In this document: positions 45,780-53,964 of the stretch, piece by piece
Layout: the number at the start of each line of letters is the position of its first letter
Numbering within the stretch: the stretch's first letter is position 1
Source of the DNA: Breoghania sp963678585
GTDB taxonomy: Bacteria; Pseudomonadota; Alphaproteobacteria; Rhizobiales; Stappiaceae
Assembly (NCBI GenBank): GCA_963678585.2
Contig: CAXXGA010000002.1
Location: 2,790,001 to 2,854,000, forward strand
Length of the DNA: 64,000 nucleotides
Reading direction: 5' to 3'
The notes under the pieces: model-generated
The model's input: only the letters and a program-made list of their open reading frames with translations
What the model was told of the DNA's origin: nothing
The model's database searches: none
Made by a program: the position numbers and the translations under genes

Positions 45780-46261
45780 ATATTGAGCGTTGCCTTGCGC
45801 AAGCACGCTATCGGAGAATGTCGGAAGGTGCGAGAGGCCCGACCGAAATACAACGCCCTCACTTCCACCGTACTGGCCCTGGCCCATGCGGGCTTCTGCC
45901 TTGCCGCGATTGCCGAAAGCGTCTGACACCCCGCGCCGCTCAATCTCACCGCCATTTTCGGAATGGGCCTCTATGCGGCCTCCATGGTCGCCCTTTTCTG
46001 GGTGATCCGGGAACTCGGGCCGCTGTGGACGGTCAAGATCATGATCGCGCCGGACCATACGCTGGTCACGAGCCCGCTCTTCCGGACCCTGCGCCACCCC
46101 AACTATTTCCTGAATATCGTGCCGGAACTGATCGGCTTTTCGCTGGCCCTGCAGGCCTTCGACACGCTCGCCATCGGCCTCTGCCGGTCTATGCGATCAT
46201 CCTCTTCCTTCGCATCCAGCAGGAAGAAAAGGTGATGCGCGAAGCCTTCGTCGCGTATTGA
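45780..46261 (+). pseudogene. Isoprenylcysteine carboxyl methyltransferase-family pseudogene
   Basis: Translation gives 'PKYNALTSTVLALAHAGFCL', an in-frame TGA in GCGTCTGACACC near 45930, then 'GMGLYAASMVALFWVIRELG' and 'RTLRHPNYFLNIVPELIGF', as in the ICMT-like methyltransferase family. After 'TLAIGL' (near 46180) the frame shifts and continues as 'PVYAIILFLRIQQEEKVMRE' to the stop at 46261. No good start is found and the N-terminus is degraded. One stop plus one frameshift make loss of function likely. Confidence 0.82.
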
Positions 46262-46286
46262 AGGGGCATTGGGGCTTATTGAGGGT

Positions 46287-47393
46287 CTATCGAGATCCGC
46301 GCCGCAGGATCATCGCCGACCCGATCCCGCCTGCCGCCGCAATGGCGCAAAGCCCGACCTCGCCTGCCGCCAGTTCATGAAAGAGACGGCAGGCGAGGAT
46401 CGCCCCCGACGCCCCGATGGGGTGGCCGCGCGCCAGCGCCCCACCGCTCGCGTTGACGTTGGTCTCCGGCAGCCCCGCCTCGCGGATGCAGGCCATGGCC
46501 TGCGCCGCATAGGCCTCCATCATCTCCACCGCTTGGAGGCTTGCGGGCGAAATCCCGGCCCTTTCCAGAACGCGGGAGACCGCGCGCACCGGTGCAATGC
46601 CCGGTAGGCGGCTGTCGCCCCCCGCATTTGCACAAGCCACGATCTCCAGCGGGCTCACGTCAGAAAGACGCGCCAGCACCCGTTCGGACACGACGAGGCA
46701 GAAGGCAGCCGCATCCGCCTCCACCGCGGTCGCCACCATGGACACGGAGCCGGAAACCGCAGGCGCGCGCGCCGCAAGGCGCGGTGAAAGCTTGCGCGTG
46801 AAACTGTCGTGATCGAGCCCGCCGAGAGCGATGATCTCCGCCCTCAGCCTGTCGCGCGCCTCAAGCGCACGGGCGTGACTCTCAATGGCGTAAGCGTCCT
46901 GTTCCTCGCGCGAAATCCCATGATCGCGCGCCAGAACCTCCGCCGCATCCGCCATATCGGGATCGGCATCGGGAGAGGGCGAGAAAGGCGGGCGGGTGAA
47001 AAACTCCGGCTCCCGCCCGTCGGTAAAGGTGTGGGCGCGTAAAGGACGGCGCGAAAAGCTCTCCGCCCCGCCCGCCAGCACCACGTCCGCCTGACCGGCA
47101 TCGATGAGGGCGGCTGCGAGCGCGATGGCATCAAGCCCGCCTGCGCATTGCGCATCGATGCTGATGCCGGAGACATGCTCCATCCCCGCCGCAAGGGCTG
47201 CCACCCGCGCCGGGTTACCGCCCCCACCAAGCGCATTGGAGAGGATCACCTGATCCACGTCCACCCCATTGAGCCCGGCCTTTTCCAAAAGCGCGCTCAG
47301 CACCGGGCTTGCAAGTTCATGGGGCAGGAACGCCTTCAGCGCCCCTCCACGCGGGGCGACGGGCGTGCGCAAGGCTGCTGCGATGAAACTCAT
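46287..47393 (-). CDS. Thiolase-family protein (acetyl-CoA acetyltransferase-like)
   Basis: 368 residues, about 20-25 short of typical thiolases. Nucleophile Cys83 in 'SIDAQCAGGLDAIALAAALI', His in 'NASGGALARGHPIGASGAIL', and the second Cys in 'GLCAIAAAGGIGSAM', where the usual CxGGGxG reads C-AIAAAGGIG. Its start overlaps the ligase stop by 4 bases. It may make or cleave a beta-ketoacyl-CoA; since the operon is not a beta-oxidation set, a biosynthetic condensation is possible (inference). Confidence 0.85.
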   Translation of the reverse strand: MSFIAAALRTPVAPRGGALKAFLPHELASPVLSALLEKAGLNGVDVDQVILSNALGGGGNPARVAALAAGMEHVSGISIDAQCAGGLDAIALAAALIDAGQADVVLAGGAESFSRRPLRAHTFTDGREPEFFTRPPFSPSPDADPDMADAAEVLARDHGISREEQDAYAIESHARALEARDRLRAEIIALGGLDHDSFTRKLSPRLAARAPAVSGSVSMVATAVEADAAAFCLVVSERVLARLSDVSPLEIVACANAGGDSRLPGIAPVRAVSRVLERAGISPASLQAVEMMEAYAAQAMACIREAGLPETNVNASGGALARGHPIGASGAILACRLFHELAAGEVGLCAIAAAGGIGSAMILRRGSR

Positions 47394-48577
47394 ATCCCTT
47401 GTCCCTCAACCTTCCCCATCGCCTGATCGGAGGTTCCGATCCGCGCCAGTTCCCGCAGGTCCGGTTTGCCGGTCGCGAGCAAAGGAAACGACGTCAGGAA
47501 CCGGAAGCGCCGCGGCACCATCTCGCGCCCAAGCTCGTCGCTCACCATCTTGCGCAAGTGTCGCTCAAGCGCCTCGTCTTCCGCCCCTTCTATGAAGGCG
47601 CAGAGGGTGTGACCGCGAAGGCGGTCGGCAAAGGCGACGACCGCGCAAGATCGCCCGGACAATCCGCCGGAAAGCACCTTCTCGATCTCTTCCGGGTAGA
47701 CGTTGCGATCCGCGATCGTGACCATCCGGCTTCGCCGTCCGGCAAGCCAGAGATACCCCGCCTCATCGAGACGCCCGAGTTCGCCGACGGTCAGATAATC
47801 CCCCTCGCGGCGCGTCTCCGCGCTCTCGCCTTCAGCGTAGCCTTCGAAAAGATAGGGGCTCTTCACCCAGACCTCACCGACGCCGTCGCTTAAGGAGCGG
47901 ATATCGATCTCCACACCCGGATAGGCGCGGCCGACGGAGCCCTCAGGCGTCGCATCGTCGCTCATGGTGATGAAGCTCGTCTCCGACGCGCCGTAGAACT
48001 CGCGAAAAAGCGCGTTCGCAAAGGAGGCGCGGGCCCGCGTCAGCGTATCGGTATCGAGCGCCCCGCCCCCGCACAGGATCAGCCGCACATCGGGGAAGGT
48101 TCCGCCGTCCATCAGCACGCGGATCTGGGTGGGCGTTGCATAGAGGACGCTCGCCCGCGCCTCGCGCAGCCGGGCGGCTTGATGATCGGGACGCAGCCCG
48201 GCGAGGAACTCCACGCCCGCCCCCGCATGAAGCCCTTCCATGACGCCGTAGAGCGCCAGCGAATGGCCAAGCGTGCCGAAGACCGCCACGCGATCCTGCG
48301 GACCGAGCCCGAAAAGCTTCGTGTTCACATCGAAACCGTCGCGCCATGAGGCGAGCGAGCGGCGGATCACCTTCGGGTGGCCCGCACTTCCAGACGTCAT
48401 GCATTCGATGTGATCGGTGCCGGGCTGTTCCACCACCCAGGGCGCGCGGTTCTGGACGCGGAAGGTCGCGCCTCGCGCCCGGAGATCGATCAGCCGCCGC
48501 AGCGCATCGGCCATATCGCCGGTGGCCGCCTCAAGGGCGACGCCTGCGCAAAAGACCCTGTCCGCAGCCGCGCTCAT
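47390..48577 (-). CDS. Compact AMP-dependent acyl-CoA ligase (ANL superfamily)
   Basis: 395 residues, roughly 100 shorter than usual because the N-terminal subdomain is reduced. ATP loop 'MTSGSAGHPKVIRRS', then 'FYGASETSFITMSDD', 'GELGRLDEAGYLWLAGRRSR' (hinge) and C-terminal 'LLATGKPDLREL' with the catalytic Lys. It should activate a carboxylic acid through the adenylate, probably to a CoA thioester for the downstream thiolase. It overlaps both neighbours by 4 bases. Confidence 0.86.
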   Translation of the reverse strand: MSAAADRVFCAGVALEAATGDMADALRRLIDLRARGATFRVQNRAPWVVEQPGTDHIECMTSGSAGHPKVIRRSLASWRDGFDVNTKLFGLGPQDRVAVFGTLGHSLALYGVMEGLHAGAGVEFLAGLRPDHQAARLREARASVLYATPTQIRVLMDGGTFPDVRLILCGGGALDTDTLTRARASFANALFREFYGASETSFITMSDDATPEGSVGRAYPGVEIDIRSLSDGVGEVWVKSPYLFEGYAEGESAETRREGDYLTVGELGRLDEAGYLWLAGRRSRMVTIADRNVYPEEIEKVLSGGLSGRSCAVVAFADRLRGHTLCAFIEGAEDEALERHLRKMVSDELGREMVPRRFRFLTSFPLLATGKPDLRELARIGTSDQAMGKVEGQGI

Positions 48578-49275
48578 TCCGCTTCACCCGGCTCAAAGCC
48601 GTGGAAGCTCGCATAATCGGCAAGCCCGGCGCGTTCTGTGCGGAAGAGGTTCACCGGATGATCGGCATCGCGCGTACCCATGGCGAGCCCGCACACGACA
48701 AGCTCGTCTTCGGCCAAGCCCAAATGGGCGTGAATGAAGCGCGCATAGTTGGAAAAGGCCCCGATGGCGCAGGTCGCAAACCCGCGCTCTTCCGCGCCCA
48801 GCATCAGCGCCATGACCATCATGCCGAGATCGAGATAGCAGCCCGCGCCCATATCGCGGCGGATGGTGACGACCATGCCGACGGGTGCGTCGAAGAACCG
48901 GTAGTTGGCGGCGAACTGCTCCTTGCGGCGGGCAATGTCGCGCCGCTCGATACCCAGCGCAGCGTAAAGCGCATAGCCCGCCCCGCGGCGTCGCTCATGC
49001 AGGAAGGGCGGCATGGGATCGGGGAAATAGGCGTATTCCGGCGGCTCCGGCTTTTCCGCGCCCGCATGGATGGCAAGCGCATCGGAAAAGCTCTTCAGCG
49101 CCTCGCCGGTGAAGACATGAAAGCCGCCCGGTTGCAGGTTGGAACTGCTGGGCGCCTTGCGCGCCTCCCTCAGCATCGCCTGCAAATCGGCAAGCGGGAT
49201 CGCATCCGGCAGGAAGGCGCGGCAGGAATGGCGACTGTCGAGCAGACGGGCGAGATGGGGAGCGTCAGAAGTCAT
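48574..49275 (-). CDS. Nitroreductase-family FMN oxidoreductase
   Basis: 233 residues. 'DSRHSCRAFLPDAIPLADLQ' and 'APSSSNLQPGGFHVFTGEAL' are the FMN-binding N-terminus; 'LDLGMMVMALMLGAEERGFA' and 'VVCGLAMGTRD' complete the fold. These enzymes reduce nitro, quinone or other electron-poor substrates with NAD(P)H. First gene of a three-gene overlapping operon with the AMP-ligase and thiolase, so it may act on the pathway product. Confidence 0.88.
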   Translation of the reverse strand: MTSDAPHLARLLDSRHSCRAFLPDAIPLADLQAMLREARKAPSSSNLQPGGFHVFTGEALKSFSDALAIHAGAEKPEPPEYAYFPDPMPPFLHERRRGAGYALYAALGIERRDIARRKEQFAANYRFFDAPVGMVVTIRRDMGAGCYLDLGMMVMALMLGAEERGFATCAIGAFSNYARFIHAHLGLAEDELVVCGLAMGTRDADHPVNLFRTERAGLADYASFHGFEPGEAE

Positions 49276-49524
49276 CAGGGCTTTCCGGTCAGGCTCAGGA
49301 GCCGCGTGGCGCGCTTGAAGGTCGGACGGGTTGTCGACAGCGGCTTATATCGCCCATCGCGTGTCCTCCACAAGGAGCGCGCCCGCGGCTCCACGCGCAT
49401 CTTGTCTCGCCCTCCCCCGCCGTCTCGCGCAACAGGCTCGCCGTTTCGCGCCAAACGAGTGGCTTGCCCGCTTACCCGCCCTCGCCTACCGTAACGTTAT
49501 CGACGTCTCTCATCGGACCCCTTC

Positions 49525-51765
49525 ATGGCCTCAGACAGTCCGGCCCAACAGCCGCAACGCCGAACGCAACGCCGCAAGACCGTCTTCGTCGTGGTCGCCG
49601 GCATGCTGTCGCTTGCGATCATGATCGGGCTCAGGATCGCCAATCCGCCCTTCGTGGAGGCCGTGCGCGAACTCACCTTCGACTATTACCAGCGCCTGTG
49701 GCCGCGTGAATACGTGCCGATGCCGGTGCGCATCGTCGATATCGACGACGCCTCGCTTGGCAAATACGGCCAGTGGCCATGGCCGCGCACCCGCATCGCC
49801 GCCCTTGTCGACCGGCTGAACGAACTGGGCGCGGCCTCCATCGCCTTCGATATGGTCTTCTCCGAGCCCGACCGTACATCGCCCGGGCGCTTTGCCGAAA
49901 CGCTCGACTATGGCACCACGCTCGACGCCTCGCGCATGAAAGCGCTTTTGAGCCTGTTGCCGGACAACGATACGGTGCTGGCGCAAGCGCTGGTCAACAA
50001 GCCGGTGATCCTCGGTTTCGCGACGCTGGCCGACAAGAGCGGCGGCACCCCGCTTGCCAAGGCGGGCATCGCCTTCGGCGGGACCGACCCGAAAACCATC
50101 CTCGCGCCCTTCCCCTCCGCCCTCGTCAGCCTGCCGGAAATGCAGGTCACGGCAGCGGGCTCGGGCGGTATCTCGCTGTCGCGCGCCGATACCGGCGGCG
50201 TGGTGCGGCGCATCCCGATGCTCTTTTCAAGCGGCACCCAGCTTTACGGAAGCCTCGCGGTGGAATCGCTTCGCATCGCGCAAGGGGCAAGCGGCATATT
50301 GGTGCGCGCCACCGGGGCAAGCGGCGAGGCCGATACCGGCAACCCCGCCATCGCCGCCATGCGTGTCGGCGCCTTCACCATCCCCACCACGGCGGCGGGC
50401 GAATTGTGGGTCTATTATTCGCCCGACCGCCCGGAGCGCTATATCTCCGTGAAGGATGTCTTCGACCCGACAAGGGAGCCTGAGGTTCGCACCGCGCTTG
50501 AAGGCAATATCGTCTTCATCGGCACCTCCGCGGTGGGCCTTTTCGATATCCGCGCAACCCCGCTCGGCGATCTGGTGCCCGGCGTCTCGGTCCATGCGCA
50601 GGCGGTGGAACAGATCATCTCCGGCAATTTCCTGAACCGGCCGGACTGGTCGGAGGGGCTTGAGATCCTGATCACGCTGGCGCTCGGGCTTCTCATGGTC
50701 GTGACCCTCCTGCTGACCGGCCCGGTCCCCTCCGCCCTCATCGGCGGCGTCCTCGCCGTCTCCGGCGTGGCCATTGCCATCGCCACCTTCCGTCAGAGCG
50801 CCCTGCTCCTCGATCCGATCTATCCCTCGCTCTCAAGCCTCGTCGTCTACGGCACGGCGACGCTTCAGCAATACATCGTCACCGAGCGCGAAAAACGCTT
50901 CGTGCGCCGCGCCTTCGGCCAGTATCTCGCGCCCGAACTTCTCTCCCAGCTTGAGGAACAGCCCGACGCCATGCAGTTGGGCGGCGAGATGCGGCCCCTT
51001 TCCATCATGTTCATGGACGTGCGCGGCTTCACGCCAATCTCGGAAATGCTGAGCCCGGAAGATCTCGTTCAGTTCCTCAACACGCTGCTGTCGCCGCTTT
51101 CCGACGCCATCCAGCACGAGGCGGGCACCATCGACAAATACATCGGCGACAGCATCATGGCCTTCTGGAATGCACCGTTGGAAACGCCGGACCACGCGGC
51201 GTTGGCCTGCCGGGCGGCGCTGCGCATGCGCGAAATCGTAAGAGAACTGAACGATGCCGACGCCTTCGGCTTCAAAGCTGCAGATAAACCCATCCAGACA
51301 GTGCAGATCGGCGTCGGCATCAATTCCGGCCCCGCCTGCGTCGGCAACATGGGCTCCGACCGGCGCTTCAACTATTCGGTGGTCGGCGATGCGGTGAATG
51401 TCTCCGCGCGGATCGAATCGAGCTGCAAGCCCGTGGGCTCGGAGCTTCTGGTATCCCACGACACGGCCGACGCCGCCCCCGATTTCGCGTATCTGGAAGC
51501 GGGCGAGATCCCGCTCAAGGGCAAGTCGGAACCGGTGGTTCTCTTTGCGCTGGTGGGCGACGAAGACATCGCCCGCTCGCCCGAATTCCTCGCCCTTCGC
51601 GCCCGGCACGAAAAGCTCGTCTTCGCATGGCGCAAAAAGGACGTCGCCGCGGCGCACGGGGCACTCGACGCCTGCCGCGCCGCCGCCCCGCCCGATCTCA
51701 CGGCCTTCTACGAGCGCTTCGGGGAACGTCTGGCGGCCATGGAACAGGACCTCCAGACCGCCTGA
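49525..51765 (+). CDS. CHASE2-domain class III adenylate/guanylate cyclase
   Basis: 746 residues. A span near residue 25 ('VFVVVAGMLSLAIMIGL') is followed by an extracytoplasmic CHASE2 domain (~45-370; 'VRIVDIDDASLGKYGQWPWP'), then three spans including 'LEILITLALGLLMVVTLLL', and a class III cyclase domain ('IMFMDVRGFTPISEMLSPED' with the first metal Asp, 'DKYIGDSIMAFWNAP' with the second, and 'INSGPACVGNMGSDRRFNYS'). It makes a cyclic nucleotide in response to an external signal; cAMP is more likely. Stands alone. Confidence 0.94.
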   Translation: MASDSPAQQPQRRTQRRKTVFVVVAGMLSLAIMIGLRIANPPFVEAVRELTFDYYQRLWPREYVPMPVRIVDIDDASLGKYGQWPWPRTRIAALVDRLNELGAASIAFDMVFSEPDRTSPGRFAETLDYGTTLDASRMKALLSLLPDNDTVLAQALVNKPVILGFATLADKSGGTPLAKAGIAFGGTDPKTILAPFPSALVSLPEMQVTAAGSGGISLSRADTGGVVRRIPMLFSSGTQLYGSLAVESLRIAQGASGILVRATGASGEADTGNPAIAAMRVGAFTIPTTAAGELWVYYSPDRPERYISVKDVFDPTREPEVRTALEGNIVFIGTSAVGLFDIRATPLGDLVPGVSVHAQAVEQIISGNFLNRPDWSEGLEILITLALGLLMVVTLLLTGPVPSALIGGVLAVSGVAIAIATFRQSALLLDPIYPSLSSLVVYGTATLQQYIVTEREKRFVRRAFGQYLAPELLSQLEEQPDAMQLGGEMRPLSIMFMDVRGFTPISEMLSPEDLVQFLNTLLSPLSDAIQHEAGTIDKYIGDSIMAFWNAPLETPDHAALACRAALRMREIVRELNDADAFGFKAADKPIQTVQIGVGINSGPACVGNMGSDRRFNYSVVGDAVNVSARIESSCKPVGSELLVSHDTADAAPDFAYLEAGEIPLKGKSEPVVLFALVGDEDIARSPEFLALRARHEKLVFAWRKKDVAAAHGALDACRAAAPPDLTAFYERFGERLAAMEQDLQTA

Positions 51766-51778
51766 GCGCGGTCCCGCT

Positions 51779-52726
51779 TCAGCGAAGCTCCACCGCGATA
51801 TCTTCCACCGCAGGCGCCTTTTCGATCAGCCCGGCCTTTTCCATGAAAGCCCCGAAACGGGCATAGCGCCCCGCATCGAGCGCCGCCGGACGCTTGGCGA
51901 AACGCGGCAGCGTGTCGAACCACGATTTCGCGGTCAGCTCATCATCGATATCGGCGTGGTTCTTCAGGAAAAGCTCAAGCCCCTCCTCCGGGTGATTGGT
52001 CAGGAACAGCGTGGCCGCTTCAACCGCCGCCAGAAAGCGCGGCAGGCGATCATCGTCGAGCTTGTCCTTGTGGGCGATATAGATCAGCTCGTCATAGGCC
52101 GGAACGCCATGTTCTTCGGGATAAAGGGCGATGCCGGGGCTTCCTTCCGCCTCAAGCTGGTTCAGCTCGATGTTGCGATAGGCGCCCACGACCGCATCCA
52201 CCTGACCGGAAAGAAGCGCAGGCGTCAGCGCGAAATTGACGTTGATCAGCTCCACGTCCTTTTCCGAAAGCCCCACCGTGGCAAGCATGGTGGACAGGAT
52301 CGCATCCTCGAAGCCCGAGATCGAAAAGCCGACCTTCTTGCCCTTCAGATCTTCCAGCTTTTTCACCGACCCGCTTTCAAGCGCAATGACGGTGTTGAGC
52401 GGCGTGGAAATGAGCGTGCCGAACCGCGCCACGGGAAGGCCCTGCTGGGCCTGTTCGTAAAGGGTCGGCTGATAGGAAACCGCCACATCGCCCTGACCGG
52501 CGGCCACCAGTCGCGGCGGGGCGCTGGGGTCGGCGGGCGTCACAAGCTCCACATCGAGCCCCTGTGCCTCGAAGTAGCCGCCCTCCTTGGCCACGATCAG
52601 CGGACCGTGGTCGGCGTTCACATACCAGTCGAGCAGCACCGTCAGCTTGTCCGCCGCCTGCGCGGCCCCGCCCAGAAGCATCGCCAGCACCAGCGCCGCC
52701 GCACCGCTTTTCAGTATCCGCAACAT
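51779..52726 (-). CDS. thiY: ABC substrate-binding protein ThiY (thiamine pyrimidine precursor)
   Basis: 315 residues with a signal peptide (MLRILKSGAAALVLAMLL..., cleavage near AQAADK). NMT1/THI5 family: 'LDWYVNADHGPLIVAKEGGY', 'VTPADPSAPPRLVAAGQGDV' and 'YQPTLYEQAQQGLPVARF' closely fit ThiY proteins that bind formyl-aminopyrimidine/HMP precursors. With thiX it is downstream of a TPP riboswitch, which supports the role. It converges on the cyclase gene with 13 bases between. Confidence 0.9.
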   Translation of the reverse strand: MLRILKSGAAALVLAMLLGGAAQAADKLTVLLDWYVNADHGPLIVAKEGGYFEAQGLDVELVTPADPSAPPRLVAAGQGDVAVSYQPTLYEQAQQGLPVARFGTLISTPLNTVIALESGSVKKLEDLKGKKVGFSISGFEDAILSTMLATVGLSEKDVELINVNFALTPALLSGQVDAVVGAYRNIELNQLEAEGSPGIALYPEEHGVPAYDELIYIAHKDKLDDDRLPRFLAAVEAATLFLTNHPEEGLELFLKNHADIDDELTAKSWFDTLPRFAKRPAALDAGRYARFGAFMEKAGLIEKAPAVEDIAVELR

Positions 52727-52790
52727 CTCCCGTAACTCCTCTTGTTTTCCTTGAAGGCCCGCGCCTCGCCTTGATGGCGAAGCAGCGCGC

Positions 52791-53561
52791 TTAATCCGTT
52801 TCCGATTGCCAGGGCGTCATCGCACGCGTGGCCTTGTCGACGATCATTCGAAGCAACAGCGCCATGGCGGCCAGAAGCACCAGCGCGGCAAAGACCACAT
52901 CGGCCTGTGCGCGGGCATTGGCCTGCAGCATGACGAAACCCAGTCCCTGGCTTGAGCCGACCCACTCCCCGACAATCGCTCCGATGGGCGCAAAAACGGC
53001 GGCCACCCGAAGCCCCGAGCCCAGCGCGGGCAAGGCTGCGGGAAGCCGGATCAGCATCAAGGTCTGAACCGGCGTCGCGCGCACCAGACGCGCATAATCG
53101 AGCAAATCGGGATCGGTGCGCCTGAGCCCGTCATAGAAGGCGGAGGTGACGGGAAAGAAGATGATCAGGCTCGCCATCACGATCTTGGAGGCGAGTCCAA
53201 AACCGAACCACAGGACCAGAAGCGGCGCGATGGCGAAGACCGGCAGCGCCTGGCTCACCACCACGACCGGCAACACGTAGCGGCGCGCCAGCGGCAGCAC
53301 CGACAGCAAAAGCGCCAGCGCAATCCCCGCCCCTGCCCCGATGACGAGGCCGATCAGCGTCTCGAAGGCCGTGATCCATGCCTGTTGAAGCAGGAAGTCC
53401 GATCTCTCCACGAGCACCATGACCACCCTCGAAGGCGCAGGCAGCATGTAACGGGGAAGCTGGAGACCGCGCACGGCGGCTTCCCACGCGCCCAGCAACA
53501 CGAGCGCGGTCACGAGCCCGCGAAACAGGCGACGCGGCAGATCGGAAGACGCACGGCTCAT
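52791..53561 (-). CDS. thiX: ABC transporter permease ThiX
   Basis: 256 residues from the ATG at 53561 (GAGG 8 bases upstream); in-frame starts further upstream at 53591 and 53654 would enter the riboswitch leader. BPD-type permease: 'LVTALVLLGAWEAAVRGLQL', EAA loop 'DYARLVRATPVQTLMLIRLP', and 'FAPIGAIVGEWVGSSQGLGF'. With ThiY it imports a thiamine pyrimidine precursor. The matching ATPase (thiZ) is not in the window. Confidence 0.9.
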   Translation of the reverse strand: MSRASSDLPRRLFRGLVTALVLLGAWEAAVRGLQLPRYMLPAPSRVVMVLVERSDFLLQQAWITAFETLIGLVIGAGAGIALALLLSVLPLARRYVLPVVVVSQALPVFAIAPLLVLWFGFGLASKIVMASLIIFFPVTSAFYDGLRRTDPDLLDYARLVRATPVQTLMLIRLPAALPALGSGLRVAAVFAPIGAIVGEWVGSSQGLGFVMLQANARAQADVVFAALVLLAAMALLLRMIVDKATRAMTPWQSETD

Positions 53562-53730
53562 CGCGACGACCTCATGCGCAAGCGCGGACATGAAGGCGGA
53601 CGCAACCGGGCAGCGGACCTGTACGGATGGGGGCAGCGCCGCGGCGCGGCGCAAAAGGGCAGTTCATGGGATCTCCCCGTCCTTGACACCAAAGACCATG
53701 GAGACCCGGGAAAATGGGGCTCAGGTTTCC

Positions 53731-53860
53731 GTCCCTTCGCCGGCATGACCCGGATCAGGTTCGAAGGGTTCGGCCCTTTTGCATCTGGGGAAGGAACGCG
53801 CACGCGGTCCTGTCCTCGGAGGCTCGGCCATCTCAGTTCGCCTCAGCGAACACCCCTCGG
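53731..53860 (-). promoter_or_regulatory. TPP riboswitch upstream of thiXY
   Basis: On the minus strand GGGGTG (53851-53856) and CTGAGA are followed by the thi-box core ACCTGATCCGGGTCATGCC and GGCGAAGGGA (53731-53740). These are the invariant parts of the TPP aptamer. An extended P3 of about 60 bases lies between. It ends ~170 bases before the thiX ATG. Control is probably at the ribosome site, as usual in Proteobacteria. Confidence 0.93.
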
Positions 53861-53964
53861 AAGCGCGCGCAGTTTGTCTGTAATGGATAGCGAATGCAAG
53901 GATTCACGACGGAAGCCGCGCAGATTGCTGCGCGGCCCCAATTCCTGCCGGAAAGACCCAAAGC

